A DNA stretch of 64,000 nt from Caenorhabditis elegans (taxonomy: Eukaryota; Nematoda; Chromadorea; Rhabditida; Rhabditidae), in contig NC_003280.10 in NCBI RefSeq assembly GCF_000002985.6, forward strand, positions 5,886,501-5,950,500, read 5' to 3'. Made by a program: the position numbers and the translations under genes. This document shows positions 1 to 12,600 of the stretch, piece after piece. Under the pieces are notes generated by a model. The model saw only the letters and a program-made list of their open reading frames with translations. It was not told the DNA's origin and made no database searches. Position 1 is the first letter of the stretch. Each line of letters starts with the position of its first letter.

Positions 1-2950
1 GTACTCTACAATATTGACATTAACGGAGGGAAATTGATTCCAATGGGGTTAAGTAAAGTCAGTCATACAAGTTTGCACTTTAGTGATTTTCTAGGCAGCT
101 TCACAAAATAGCATTAAAAAATGCATTTTAAACATCTAATCGTTTTTTCATCAGAAACATGTGAATTTCCAGAGCCTTCTCCTTACCATTTTACATAAAG
201 GGCGGCGATCTTTAACCAAATTTTTCTCATTAACGATGATATTGTTTTTTTAAATAGCTGAAATGTTGAAAATAATACACCTGAAAAAGAATCCTTCAAA
301 TTATTCAGCTTTCACAATAAATAAGGACAGTTTATTTTATTTATGCTTCAAGGGACACCACATTTGCTTCTTTTGATTTGTTGTATGAAAAAATCTAAAA
401 ACGGTTCTATCAATCTTTTTTGAATGCATTTCATGCGACAGTAACCTTTATAATCGTTCATATTTCCCTCATGTCAATTTCAATGTCCTCCACTTTTTTC
501 CACCTATTTGGGACAGGGATGAGTCACTGAAAAACTGTCTTCCCACCTTTGAAAAGACCATCCCCTACAGTGTTTGCTCGCCGTCTCTAAGTCTCTCCAA
601 TTTGTGTACTCTATTCCAAGTGAAGCTTTTCCACTCGAAAACCGTATTTCGATACACTCCTTTTTCTTTCTCAGATGCTGAAGCTGAAGACCCATGTTCT
701 TTTCCTTTTCTATGACATTATTCTAGCACATAATTATAGTGTCAAAAAAGGGAGAAGTGTCTAGAATTCACATGTCACGTGGAACATTATTTCAGTTTTC
801 ACCTAGAAGTTCCCACCAATTTGTGTTGTTTGTCAAACAACTTTTGTTGATGATCTCTGATGATCTACTCTGAACTCTGTATTTTTTTTCTGTCTAAAAC
901 GTCATAGGAAATGAGTCAGTTGCCACGTCACAATAAAAATGGGAAAAGTATCGGAATTTTTTGGTTCTAATCTATTTGTTTTTCGTGTAAGAATGCTCAT
1001 CGTCTTGTCGATCTTTTGATAGGAAGGGAATATAAAAAATAAATAAAAACAACTTGAGAATTCAACAGCTGATTTTTTCCACAAGAATTGACTAAATTTA
1101 TAGCTATATAAAACGAACTGCCATATTGGAATACAAAATCTCAATTTTTGACAAACGTGATAAAGAATACGGTCAAATTTGGCAAACTTGCGGTATTTTC
1201 CTATCAACAACTTTGTTTGTGGAATTAATTTTTCAGGTTTCAATTGCATAATCTTTATATTCCGTTAGCATCAAATTCAGCGCAATTTTTTACGTCACAC
1301 GGTTTTCAGAGCTATAAAAGTTTTAATATTTTTAAAAATGATCTTTTATAATTTCTAACATAATCATTCTCTTTTGAAAACTTGAATACAGTTTCAGAGA
1401 ATTTCAAATTTTTAGAAAAATCATTTACATGAATTATTTATGGAGAAAAAGTTATCTGCAAATTTTACCATCTACATGTTGTTTCCATTAATAAAATGTA
1501 CGTCTGTAAATTGATTCGCGCACGTTTCTAGTGAAGCTTCATGATGTAGTCCGGTTCCTGGTAAAATCCCAACAAACCACTTACCGTAATCCTCACGCAC
1601 TTTTTTCTTCTTCCACTGTCCATTTTCTTTCCTCAAAAAAGCCTTGCAAACCGTTCGAGGCTTTTCCGTGTGCCGCTCTTTGTTATCCACTCGTTTTTCG
1701 TCATATTTCTCTTCATCTTTTCCACGCAAAAAACGTTTGTCTATTCTGTATGCTTATGTATGTTTTTGTTCTCTTCCGGAATATAGATGAACAGAGAGAG
1801 GCAGAGAGAGTCCGCGGAAAACCGTCGGCGGAACGACAAATACGTCGTTTTCCGGACAAGGCAGCCTTTTTGCCGCAATCGTCATTCCCGTCACTTGATA
1901 TCTCTTGTATTGCCCGAGTTTAGTCTCTTTTCAAAAAGAGGTGAACACTGTCGTCAAGTATTCCCAGTTCTGTGAATTCATTATTTTTGTTATTTCTTTC
2001 TTTTGATAATTAGAAGCTCGAATGTTCCAACTATACGAGGTGAGATTTTAGATATCTAGATCACGCAGTCTAAGTCTTGTTTCAAGCATTATTTTTGCAT
2101 TTGAGACTCAAAATATAAGACTAGATGGTGTACGGTTTAATCGAAAATTATGATATTGAAACTCCAGACACTAAGAAACTACTATCTACTTTATCAAATT
2201 TTTGAGCAATTATCGAATGATTTTGATGATAGAAAGCGCCAGTAGAAAATTCTATAAAACCTTCTTAACTGACCAAATACAGTTGCAAAATTTGAACTGA
2301 AATTTTTGGACTGAATTACCATGATCAGTGTACTTCAAAAAATTCCAACTGATACAACTCCACTTTCAAATTATATCGTCCAAATAACATTTATTTATTT
2401 TCTACGCTCATTTTCTGTCTTTCGTTATTTCCAAAAATCGAAAACTTCAGCAGGGAAAATTGTTCTCCTCGCTACTATTTCTGTTCAACTAAAACTGATC
2501 TCTCTGATCCGTTAATCTCTCATTTTCCGGTGATTTCACACTCTGTGTGCCGTGGTCTCAAATGTCGTTGTTAGAGATTTTTGAACTTTTCTATTGAATC
2601 ATCTGTTTCAGATTTTTTTTCTCATTTTTGTTCCTCTCTGTAATGACAAAGCTCGTAATGACGTGAAAGGTTTCGGTTCCATTATGAGTCAAGAAATGAA
2701 GTGCTTGTTCCCTCCCGCCCCCTCTCTGGAAAAGTGAAGAAATTGAGTCATTCCGAGCAATATCTGCGTCTCTTATCACTCTTATCGTCGCCTGCTCAGG
2801 TGGCACAGAAACTTGTCAGAAGAACATGACAAGACATGACATTTTATGAGCTCTTTTCTAACATATTTGTTAGAGGGGAACTTTGTTTTAAAACTACAAC
2901 GTCCTTCGAGTACTTAGGTATTTAGTTTCATTGACTCACATCATTCTACA
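1..2950. other. Intergenic DNA, no gene supported
   Basis: AT-rich DNA with no splice-consistent coding model on either strand. The longest open frame (- strand, about 902-1249) has random-looking composition and no exon signals. A purine-rich stretch near 1790-1830 is promoter-like at most. It probably holds distal regulatory DNA of the Rab11-FIP gene to the right or of a gene left of the window. Confidence 0.5.
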
Positions 2951-2959
2951 TTTTTTTAG

Positions 2960-3207
2960 CTCTAAATCCCACGTGCGTCATTTCATAGCGTCTGCTCTGT
3001 CCGTATCCATAGAAACCGCGAGGAGCGGCTCAGTAGAAGCAGGGACAGCTTAAAAATAAATATTATTCGAGGCTGAAGAGATTCAGAGTTCGGTGTTTCG
3101 CAATCCGCTCCACCTCTATTCTCCCACCTCTTTTAATATTTTTTGCCTAGTCACCACTGCCACACTTCAAAATTGAAGAATTCCAGAAAGAGCATTATCT
3201 GATTGAT
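2960..3207 (+). promoter_or_regulatory. Promoter-like segment and probable 5' non-coding exon
   Basis: A locally GC-richer segment (about 2970-3050) precedes a clean donor, GTGAGT, at 3208. The next usable acceptor is the TTTCCAG just before 3985, eleven bases upstream of the first ATG of the Rab11-FIP gene. This arrangement suggests an untranslated first exon spliced to 3985. The exact transcription start cannot be read from sequence. Confidence 0.4.
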
Positions 3208-3995
3208 GTGAGTTTTGAGTTAATACATATAATCTTTTTGTAATTGTATGTTGTAATTGTATCCTTTAATTAGCAAAAATTGGTAAAAAACAAATTTGAA
3301 ATCGTCTTCAGATTTAAAAAAAATTTATGATACCTATGAGTAATATGTTCTGAAAATGATCTTCAAAGAAATTTTAATTTGATATAATCAAATTAATTTA
3401 GTTTAATCTTGTCTCTAATCCCATGTTTTCCACTCCCTAAATCGGGGCAATTAATCCGGGTAGACCAGTTCAAATCCCTTAACAACTAGAATTTTTCGTT
3501 TTTGCCTTGTTCGTCATCTCTTTTCAAAAAAAAATAGTTGAACGAAAAAAGTGCTTGTAAATACGACATAATGCTCTTCTTTCTAACAATAGCTGCTAGT
3601 ACTCCAACTAGAGCATTGGGCTTCACAGGAAGTGAGCACAATTTGAGCAGCTGTGCCAACCTGGCTTCCGTTGGCCCCCACATACGCCACCTTTCCCAAT
3701 TTTTTTTTACTTTTCCAGCTTTTTTGGAGGAATTTTTCAAAGAATTAAAAGAGATAAGATGGAAGAACGGAACTAGAAAATGTTGAGAAGATGCTAATTT
3801 GATACGGTTTCCGCTTGTTCCATCCATTTTTCCTCCTCCTTCTTTTCTATTCTTCTCCACTCATTCTCGATCAGTCAATCACTTCTAATTTCATTTACAT
3901 TTTCGTTCGTTTCCTATAAATTCTAAAAGAAAGACAGAAAATATTCACTTATTTGAAACGCTAACTAATCCATAATTCATTTCCAGGACTCGCCT

Positions 3996-5380
3996 ATGCG
4001 ATTACAAGGCAGCTCGGCGAGCAGCGCGTCGGTCGCTTCCAGGTTATACGGAACACGGTCTCGTAGAGATAGTCTTGGTGGAAGCTCTTCAGAAAGTGAT
4101 TTAATTGCATTTGGAGGTGATCAGGACGCTCTCAACGATTTCAGTTCACAAGTGAGTTATCAAGTAAAATGTAAAACATTTAAAAATTATTTTGAATACA
4201 TTGGAAATGTACAAAAATAAATATTTTAACGTGCTTTCCTTATTCGATGGATTAAAGTTTAATTAATCATTTCAAATTAAAAACATTTCTTTGTAATCTT
4301 GTTATGGAGAATAGATGTCTACTTGAAGCAGTGAGCATTTTGTGTCAAATTCCATGTACTATTTTACAAATTCTATCATATTCCAGATGAACCAGCTCAA
4401 CTCATTCACGAAGCGTTATTCGGAGCTCGAGGAGCGTAACATGTCCCTCTCGGATGAACGTACCCGCCTCAAAACTGAAAATTCAGTGCTGAAAGAACGA
4501 ATGCACAATTTGGAGGAACAGTTGACTGATAATGAGGATCGATTCAAGCAATTGCTCTCCGATGAGAAGGCACGTGGAACTGAATCAATGTCAAGGTTGA
4601 AAAGAGAAAAAGAATTGGAAACTGAAAGTTGGAATTTGAAATATCAAATGCTTGAGAAAGATTTGATTTCTGTGAAAAAAGATGCTGAAAGATCAAATGA
4701 AGAAACAAAGAGAATTCGAAATGAATTGGAGAAGACTGAAAATAAACTTGAAGAAGCTCAACTTCTTGTAGAAGGAATGGAAGAAGAACGAATTCAATTG
4801 GAACGACAATTCAGAAAATTCAAAGAAGAAGCTCAGCAAGATATTGATTCCAGCAGTGAAATGGTTGAAGTGTTGGCTTTGGAAACAGAAGAATTAAGGA
4901 GAAAAGTAGATGGTCCCCGATCTGAAAGTATCTCTGATCGTGAAGATATGCACGAAGAGATTGAAATTTTGAAAGCCAAAGTAGCAGAACTAATGAAAGA
5001 AAAAGAAGAAATGACTGATCAATTATTGGCTACTTCTGTAGAACGGGGAAGGTGAGTTGACATTCCAAAGTTTTCATTCAAAAACATTTTTTCTTCAGAT
5101 CTCTCATTGCCGATACACCGTCACTTGCTGATGAACTTGCCGGTGGTGATTCTTCTCAGCTTCTAGATGCTCTTCGTGAGCAGGAAATCTGCAATCAGAA
5201 GCTTCGAGTCTACATCAATGGAATTCTGATGCGTGTCATTGAGAGGCATCCAGAAATCCTTGAGATCGGAGAAGAAGGTGTAAGTGGAATTTTACAATAT
5301 TCTTTGAATTTAAAAAAAAAGTCGTACTCGATCTTGTCCAGCCTGATTGTATTTTTTTCCAGGAATCCTCTCCAAGTTGA
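3996..5380 (+). CDS. rfip-2: Rab11 family-interacting protein (FIP3/4-like)
   Basis: Exons 3996-4151, 4387-5051, 5099-5279 and 5363-5380 keep frame and give 339 residues. Residues 1-52 are Ser/Arg-rich. Residues about 55-270 are a nearly unbroken, Glu/Lys-rich coiled coil. Residues about 293-330 form the C-terminal Rab11-binding domain, recognisable by [14 protein letters not shown] followed by HPEILEI. In this family that helix pairs as a dimer and binds GTP-loaded Rab11, acting on recycling endosomes and in cytokinesis. There is no C2 domain, which places it with the class II (FIP3/FIP4) group; EF hands typical of vertebrate FIP3 are also not seen. The last exon adds only ESSPS before the stop, so the protein ends just after the Rab-binding helix. 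The symbol rfip-2 is recalled from the C. elegans literature; the family call is firmer than the symbol. Confidence 0.85.
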
Positions 5381-6152
5381 CGGTGCGCCGGAGAATCTCA
5401 GTCCTCGCCAACGTCGTCGTCATCATCGATTCCAGAAGAGTCATCATCACCGACACTTTCAGCAAGAATCTCCGCCTACCTTCCCTCATCGTTTCTTCGA
5501 TGGGGATGAATAGACACATGACGTCATCAACGATTGGCACTCAATTCCTTGTGACGTGGCATGCAACATTTAGTCTTTTTTTTTCTTTTCTCCATCCCTG
5601 TGATTTTCAAAATGCTTTACTTCAAATGTTTCTTTGTACAATCTCCTCGTTTTTAGTCCCCTTTACCCCCTCCAACAGTATTTTCGAATTGCGTGCCACG
5701 TCACAGATAGATCCCGTTAACGGGTAAAATACCATCCATAATATGTACATCTGAGACTGAGATCCCCCTCCGACCCCCCATTTTTTCTGGACCTTTTTAC
5801 CCCAGTGATACACACATTTTTTTTTGTTTCAAAACTTCAATTTGCCCAACGATAATTTTCCATTCGCACCCCATTGATGATCCATACATTTTGTGATATA
5901 TAGCATTTTTCTGCCCATCATTTTTTCCGACTTTTCCCCCCTCGAATATTTATAATTTATATTCATGTGTTTGTATTTTCCGTCTGTCTTTTCTGAAAAT
6001 TCTTGTCATTTTCATGGTTAGTGATAGTTCTTCTCTTCTTTCCGTGCCGATCACCAATTTTTGAATTCAATCGAGCTTTTTATTGTTGTTTCACTAAAAT
6101 TTCTGTCTGTGTAAGAAGAGTTTAAAAAGAAGAAGAAGATACAAAAACGAAG

Positions 6153-6158
6153 AATAAA
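6153..6158 (+). terminator. Poly(A) signal of the Rab11-FIP gene
   Basis: This is the first canonical AATAAA after the stop codon at 5380. It implies a 3' UTR of roughly 790 nt. That is long for a worm gene, so an earlier variant signal could be used instead. Confidence 0.45.
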
Positions 6159-6179
6159 CATGCATTTTCTCAAAACCAT

Positions 6180-9100
6180 GCATTTTGAATGGAAACAGAA
6201 CAAAAAAATTTATAAAGGGAGAAGATGAGACATGCAATACTTCTTCATCAACTGAGTATTATACAAGAATTCAACTGGTCATTTTCATTTTGGAAATAAT
6301 CATGTCTATCGTTTCTTTTCTACGGAGCCTGCTGATTTTCAAACTTTCTTTTAACTACGTATTCCAAATATTTTACAGTTTTTTTTTATCTACCGAGAAA
6401 CTGTTTTTTTTTAACTATGTCCTGAACTATATTTTGGAAAACGCAGTCATATTAGTATCGTTAAATTTTTGCTCATTGACATTTACAGAACTGAGCTCCA
6501 ATTCTGCATCGTTACCTGTTCCCGTTTTAGGTTTTTTGTGATGTTTTTATATGCGTCGTTAGATTCTTTAAATCAGTTGAATAGGGAAGGGTGTGGGCGT
6601 TTTGCGTGTTCCTCAACAGGAAACCAGGAAAAATTGGTATTAAAAAATGAAAAATCCTGAGTTGCATGTCAAACTTTTTATTCGAACAATCTTTGTGTTT
6701 TCACAGATTATTTTGTTCTCACAATCAGAAGTAAATTACCGTTTCAAATAAATATTTTTAATTCTGAATCGATTGGCGTTGCTCAATTATTAAGAAGAGC
6801 TGGCTAAACTTGGCCTTTCGTTGAGCCTTCTCAGAATTAATATTGTCGATAAGAACTTATTATGAAAGAACTCAACCAAATAAGGTTGCCAATTGTGAAC
6901 AATGATTATGATCAAGATTTGCTTACCATTAGAACATGCACGTTGCTTATTTAACTTATAAACTTATCACCAACGTTTTCTTCTCTAAAGTAACTTTCAA
7001 TCACAACTACTAACTTCATTTCACCTGCTGTTTTCCGTTTATCTTGAAAAAATGGCTTGTCTCTAGTCTTATGACTTACGGAATTGGGCAGTAAACAAGT
7101 GAATGGAAAACAAGAGAGCTGTAGTATTTTGTCTGTACAATAAACCAGAAGCTATCAATTATTGAAAAGCGTCAGTGGAAGGTGATTGGAGTGACTGAAA
7201 GATTGTTATTAGAGCTTTTGAATAAATCGTTTTTGCTCTCAAGATCTCTGAATGTTTTGGTAAACATCAGTCCTGATCGAGAATTAGTCCCTGCACGCAA
7301 AACTAGTAAAGAAAATATAGTATCATGAATTGGCAGCGGGTAAGTTTAATTAAGACACTTCTTGTCCTGAAAGATCAAAATTTCCCATAATCCTCTACTA
7401 CTTGGCTTCTAACTATTTCCAAAGAATCAGCTTATCCAAATTTCGCAATTCCCAGTCAACCTCAGACTCGACCTTTTCAAGCCAGAAACGCGAAACTATA
7501 TTTCTGATTTGTTCGAAACAAATTCACAACCAAGAAACCAAGATGTGTGAGAGGAGGAAATAAGAAAAGATAAAAGATGAAAAGGTAAGCAACACGTCGT
7601 CACGGCAACCATTGTCGTCGGTTTGTTCGGCTCACCGCCCCGCATTTCAATGGTAATCGTCCGTGAGAGGGAGAGGAAAAGAAAGAGCACGGAGGCACGC
7701 GGCTGGGACGGACGGACACCTTTTCTCTCCATTTCCATCGGGTCCTTCATTTCCCCATTTCTCATTTTCAAGAAGTGTTTGTGAATTTTGAATTAAAGTA
7801 GAAGATATTTTTAGAGTGATAGAGAGAAGTCATTCTCTGTTTCTGATAACATCTACATCATTGGAAAGTTTATTTTCATGGGAATGTCTAGAATGAAATA
7901 TCAACCTTTCATTGTGAATAATCAGATTAACTATCAATACTGTAATAAGAATTAAATTCTCTCACGATTCTATAAAAGTTTCAAATCATTGCAAAATCTC
8001 TATTTCCTATTTTTCTAGGTCTATCCATGATTCACATAACCTCGTCATTTTCTAGTTTCACGCCAACTTCTGCTCTGGTTTTTGTGGGAAATTTTGAATT
8101 GTGTATTTTTAATTTGCTTTTTTCTAAGAAATTGTCTGGTATGCTTAATAGAAATCCGCATCCCAATAAAGCGTACGCGGAATGTAATTGTTTTAAGACT
8201 AATTTTTCACATTTTTGTTACTTTAAAACATCTTGGAGACGAATTTTAGAAAAATCACAGAGCAAATGTGCAACTTCCCCATTTCCCGTGCTCTTTGATG
8301 ATTTAATACGGACCACTTTTGGCCTCACTGGTGTTTGAATCGAAATTTATTTTCGTTTTTTTTCTTGGAATCCAAAACTTCTCCTTTTTTTTCTCAACAT
8401 GCTTTTTTTTCAATATCAGGTAATGAGTTCTTGAGATTTCTATGAAATTGTGTTTTTGTCTGCTTGGTTTTTTTTGACATTTCATTAATAACAAGGAAGT
8501 TATTTATATTTTCTCTGCTTAATCGAAATCATCATCTTACCACCTGATCTGTTTACATGGTGCCTGGCAAACATTGAGTTTGAAATCTAATTATAAAATA
8601 TTGATATGATAAGATCAAAGATATGTTAGAGTTTCCTATGAGTTTTTTTTTTGCAAAAGTTTCAGCTTCAAAGTGTTTTTATTAAAGTTTTTGCATTAAT
8701 TACACAAATTTAAATTAATTTCCTTTTCAGGTAAGGACATTTTACTTAAACGTTGCAATAAATAGTTTTAAGTGACTTCCAAAAAATCCTTATTTTTTAC
8801 TCTTTAATAGTAGAATATAGGAAAAATACCACGCTTTTATATTTTTTTTGCAAACCTTGAACGGCCTGAATTTTGAACTTTATCGTAACTACTCAACAAA
8901 ATTTTTATAATTCTCTGGTTTCTTACAAGTCCAACTTCTGAATAGTTTTTCATAGCTTACATCTGATTTTTAGGTACAGTTGATGTTCTCCAGTCTAGTC
9001 CTCTTGAGAATTGAGTCTTGTGAACAGGAAATTGTTATCGACCTATGCACTTTTTGAAAGGATAATGTACTTCTCGCAAATAACATAATTTGTAGATATA

Positions 9101-9673
9101 GTCCAATTTTTTATTCCCACAACAAAACTACAATTCATTGAACACTTTTTTGTCTACTATTCTGACTTCATTAGCTTTTACGTTTGTTTTTACTCCGTTG
9201 CTTTCATTTCTAATTAACCGGAAACTGATTTTTCATCTCTCTTAAACTTCTCCAGTCTCTATACTTGTTATCACAAGGTTCCTTTCTAAATCTGGTGCCA
9301 GCCTTCTCTCTAAGTCTCCAAAGATTTCAAGATTTCAAAACACCTGTCAGAAGTGTCTCTAGTAAACTGATGCAGAGACACGGGGACAAGTTTTTGAGCC
9401 ATAATTGCTTCGTAGGTTTCCGTTTTTCACACAATCGTTTACCTTCCTTTTTTATGTCGCCGCGTCTTTTTTCTTTTTCGACTTGTTACTTTTTTTCAAA
9501 TTTCATAAATGCAACAAAAAAAGAAAAAAAATACAAAAAAGGAGAAACAAGAAAACAATAAGTGCTCTTTTGCATTTTTCATGCTTATCTATAATTAATC
9601 GTGGTTTTTCGAGCGTTTAGTTATGTTTTCTTTCTTCTTTTTCTCATTAAACTTCTTTATTTTTTAAAGGAAA
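6180..9673. other. Intergenic region with a GC-richer block
   Basis: No exon chain could be built on either strand. The stretch 7560-7760 is richer in G and C and contains the site 7596-7609, which fits the loose RFX X-box pattern, but it lies 2 kb from the next start codon. The rest is AT-rich with T tracts. The acceptor-like TTTTTAAAG ending at 9669 immediately precedes the ATG of the ARMC9-like gene. Confidence 0.45.
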
Positions 9674-12600
9674 ATGAAACCTCCGACTGCAAGAAAACCA
9701 CCTTCGAAACGGCCAACTACCACGATAGCTTGCCCAAAAAGTATCTAATTTAAAAATAAATTATATTGATTATTTTTTTGAGTTGCAGGAAGTGGATCCG
9801 AGTTTGATGAAATTGAAGAAGCTCCTCCAGACCCTAGAGCAAGAAGTAGAAGTGAGGATGTGTGAGTTTTCAAAAACAAAATTGAATTGAAAACTTTAAA
9901 AATTTTAGAAGCGTTCATTGTCTACTACGAGAAATTGATGACAAGAAATTAACGAATTTGATGGGAGGACATCCATCAGCAAGATCATCTGCTTTAATTT
10001 TACAAGCTTTAAGACAAGTGAGAATAAAATGGAGAATGCTGAACTATAGCTAATATACAACTAGAATTAAATAATTACTCCATTCAAGTTATTTCTAGAA
10101 AATTTTCCGTGCTCTTGATCAGATTTACAAGCAACGTAAAAATTAGCATGTTTCTCAGAATTTTGATTTATGTAGCCTAACGAGTACGTATAGTTGATCT
10201 TATGATAAAACGTATAATTAGTTGGTGAAAAGTTTTGATTATAAACTGAATATGTACTTGTTTGGTTGATACTCGAAGCTGATTATTAGAGCTGGAAAAA
10301 AGATTAAAAAAATGAGTTTCCAAGTATTTGTAGTTTCAAAAACTCTACTTACAAGGAAAGTGTTCGAGATCACATTTAGACGTCGATTTTTTTTAGAAAG
10401 AGAATAGGAAATAATTAAAATTAAAATTAAAATAGGAAGGAACAAGTCGATCGGAAAATTTTACAGTACAATTTTATGTACTAAGGCAATTTTTTAATCA
10501 TTCCAGTAGCTCGAAAAGTGGTTTGAAAAGTTGCAGATCGATTTTTTTTCTAATTCAAATTGTTCTTCTGCTGCTATTTTTTGTTTCAAACGTTTAAATG
10601 TGAGCTGAAAAATTTATCTTGTAAACGTTATTTAAATGTTATTGTGATTTTGAAAAAGCTAAGGTTTCTCAAATAAAACATGTTCAATTAAACCCTATGC
10701 AAACATAGAAACCATCGTATTTTCAGCAAATGTCGGTAGCCACGCTTGATGAATACGTTCGAGACTCTTTGGAATGGATGGTATCACATGATGTATTGAT
10801 GTTAAAATCCAAGAAAAATGTGAGCATAAAAATCATTTTTCGATTAATGATTGTATTACTTCAGAGCCTTTTTGTGCGAGTTCTGCAAGCCGATGGTGTA
10901 GATTCCCGTGAACAAATGGCTAGGCTCATCAACACAATGGCCAGTTATACCAGTGGTCGCAGTTACTTTACAGGTATTTGAAAAACATTTATAATTTATT
11001 TAAATTAAAATTCAGTTCATCACAAAATCTTCCTTCCTTGCCTAATTGCTGTTCTCCGTGGCAAACGGATCCCATCCACAACACATGATCAGTTGATTGC
11101 ATGTGTTCAGAAAATGAGTATACGGTAGGAAAATTGAAAGGGAAAATAATTAACATGACATTAAAATTTGTAGAGCAACTTGTCAGAAGGAGTTGATTCA
11201 AAGTGGAATGTTGGAATGGGCGGTGAATCATTTGGACCAGAAGCTTAATAATTACGCATTCGAATATCTCGCAGCACTTATTGTCAATCTGTCAACAAAT
11301 GTAAGTTCCTGAAATCTAACATTGAAAATAATATAATTGTTCTAAAAATTTCCAATTTCAGTCATTGAGCCATCCGTTAATTACACGACTTGCTGATTCT
11401 TTTGCAAACTCGATTGCCAATTTGGTAGTTAAGATAACACATGGAGTGAGTTTTAAATTCACATCGATATTATCAAACTAATAGTATTTTCAATATTATT
11501 GAATGCGTTCAAGCGTATTTCAAATAAGCAGTAAGATGCTCCATTTCTGTCCCGCGTCCTTCTCATTAGGCGCCTCTCCGTCTTGTTTTTCTCGTGCCAT
11601 GAAGAGCCATATAAGGAGCGGCGCCTGTGTTTGCTGCTCCATTCCTTTCATTCGTTATTCACAAGTCAGCTTAATGTCGGGTGGCTTGTATAGTTTTTAA
11701 GATAAATGTCTCCAGTTTTTGAAATAATTTGGAGCTTTTAAAATAGTTTGAATTCTAATTTTAATTAAAAACCCCTTATTTCAAACTAATTACCCTTATT
11801 CACAAATTAATATCTTTAAATTTTCAGCCCTCATGCTCTCTGTACAACACTCTTCTCCTTTCGGTACTCTCGTGTCCACGTATCCGTCTTCGTGCCAAAG
11901 ATACAAAGCTTCTTGAGGCTATTCGTATCCGGTTGGAAACTCGGAGAACGTGTCCGCTTTGCAATCTTCACATACCTTTCTTAATCGCAGTTGTTCATCA
12001 AGGTGGGTTTTTGTAACAAGAAAACTGAATGAAAAAGCATATGGTAGAAAAATTTGATAATTTGGTCAGATAAGTATATAAAGGAAATATTTGAAAAATT
12101 TGAGTATTTTTCAAAAATGTGCTTGCAATTATAATATTTAACAAAACCATAAACCAACCAAAACCTTGAAATTGATGATTTTTTGTTAGTGTGTTTAATC
12201 CCAAATTTATCAGTAACTCCGTCGTAGTAACCCATAACCCAGTAGTACACTCTTTAATTCAATAAAATGTCTTGGTTATAGTTAATTTCTTTGAAAACTC
12301 ACAAAATGATAATGAAGACAGAAAAACTATCATATTTTTGAAATTTCTTGAATTGTTGGATTACAGAGAGCCAATAATTTTATCACGTTGTAACTGAAAA
12401 TTACTATATCCTATGGGCCCATTTGAGAGTATACTAAAGTTCAGAAAGACCCTAACTTTTTTCTGTTCATCTCTACTCTTACACCCCTTGACACTAGACG
12501 TTACATTTTGTATCCAAAAGGCGCGGCGCCGTTAATATTTGTTTGTTTTCCTTATTCGTTTTCGTTTGCATCCTCATTCTCAACACCTCGTTTTTTTCCC

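Noticed and set aside
902-1249. 115-codon - strand open frame
   Set aside because: No splice signals, no family features and composition like translated AT-rich DNA.
3430-3482. tRNA B-box-like GTTCAAATCC
   Set aside because: No matching A box or cloverleaf could be drawn around it.
7496-7771. 91-codon - strand open frame
   Set aside because: Low-complexity Leu/Phe/Ser stretch over a GC-rich spacer; no exon borders.
10239-10445. Hydrophobic 68-codon - strand frame
   Set aside because: Ile/Leu-rich translation of AT-rich intron DNA, no start context or splice sites.
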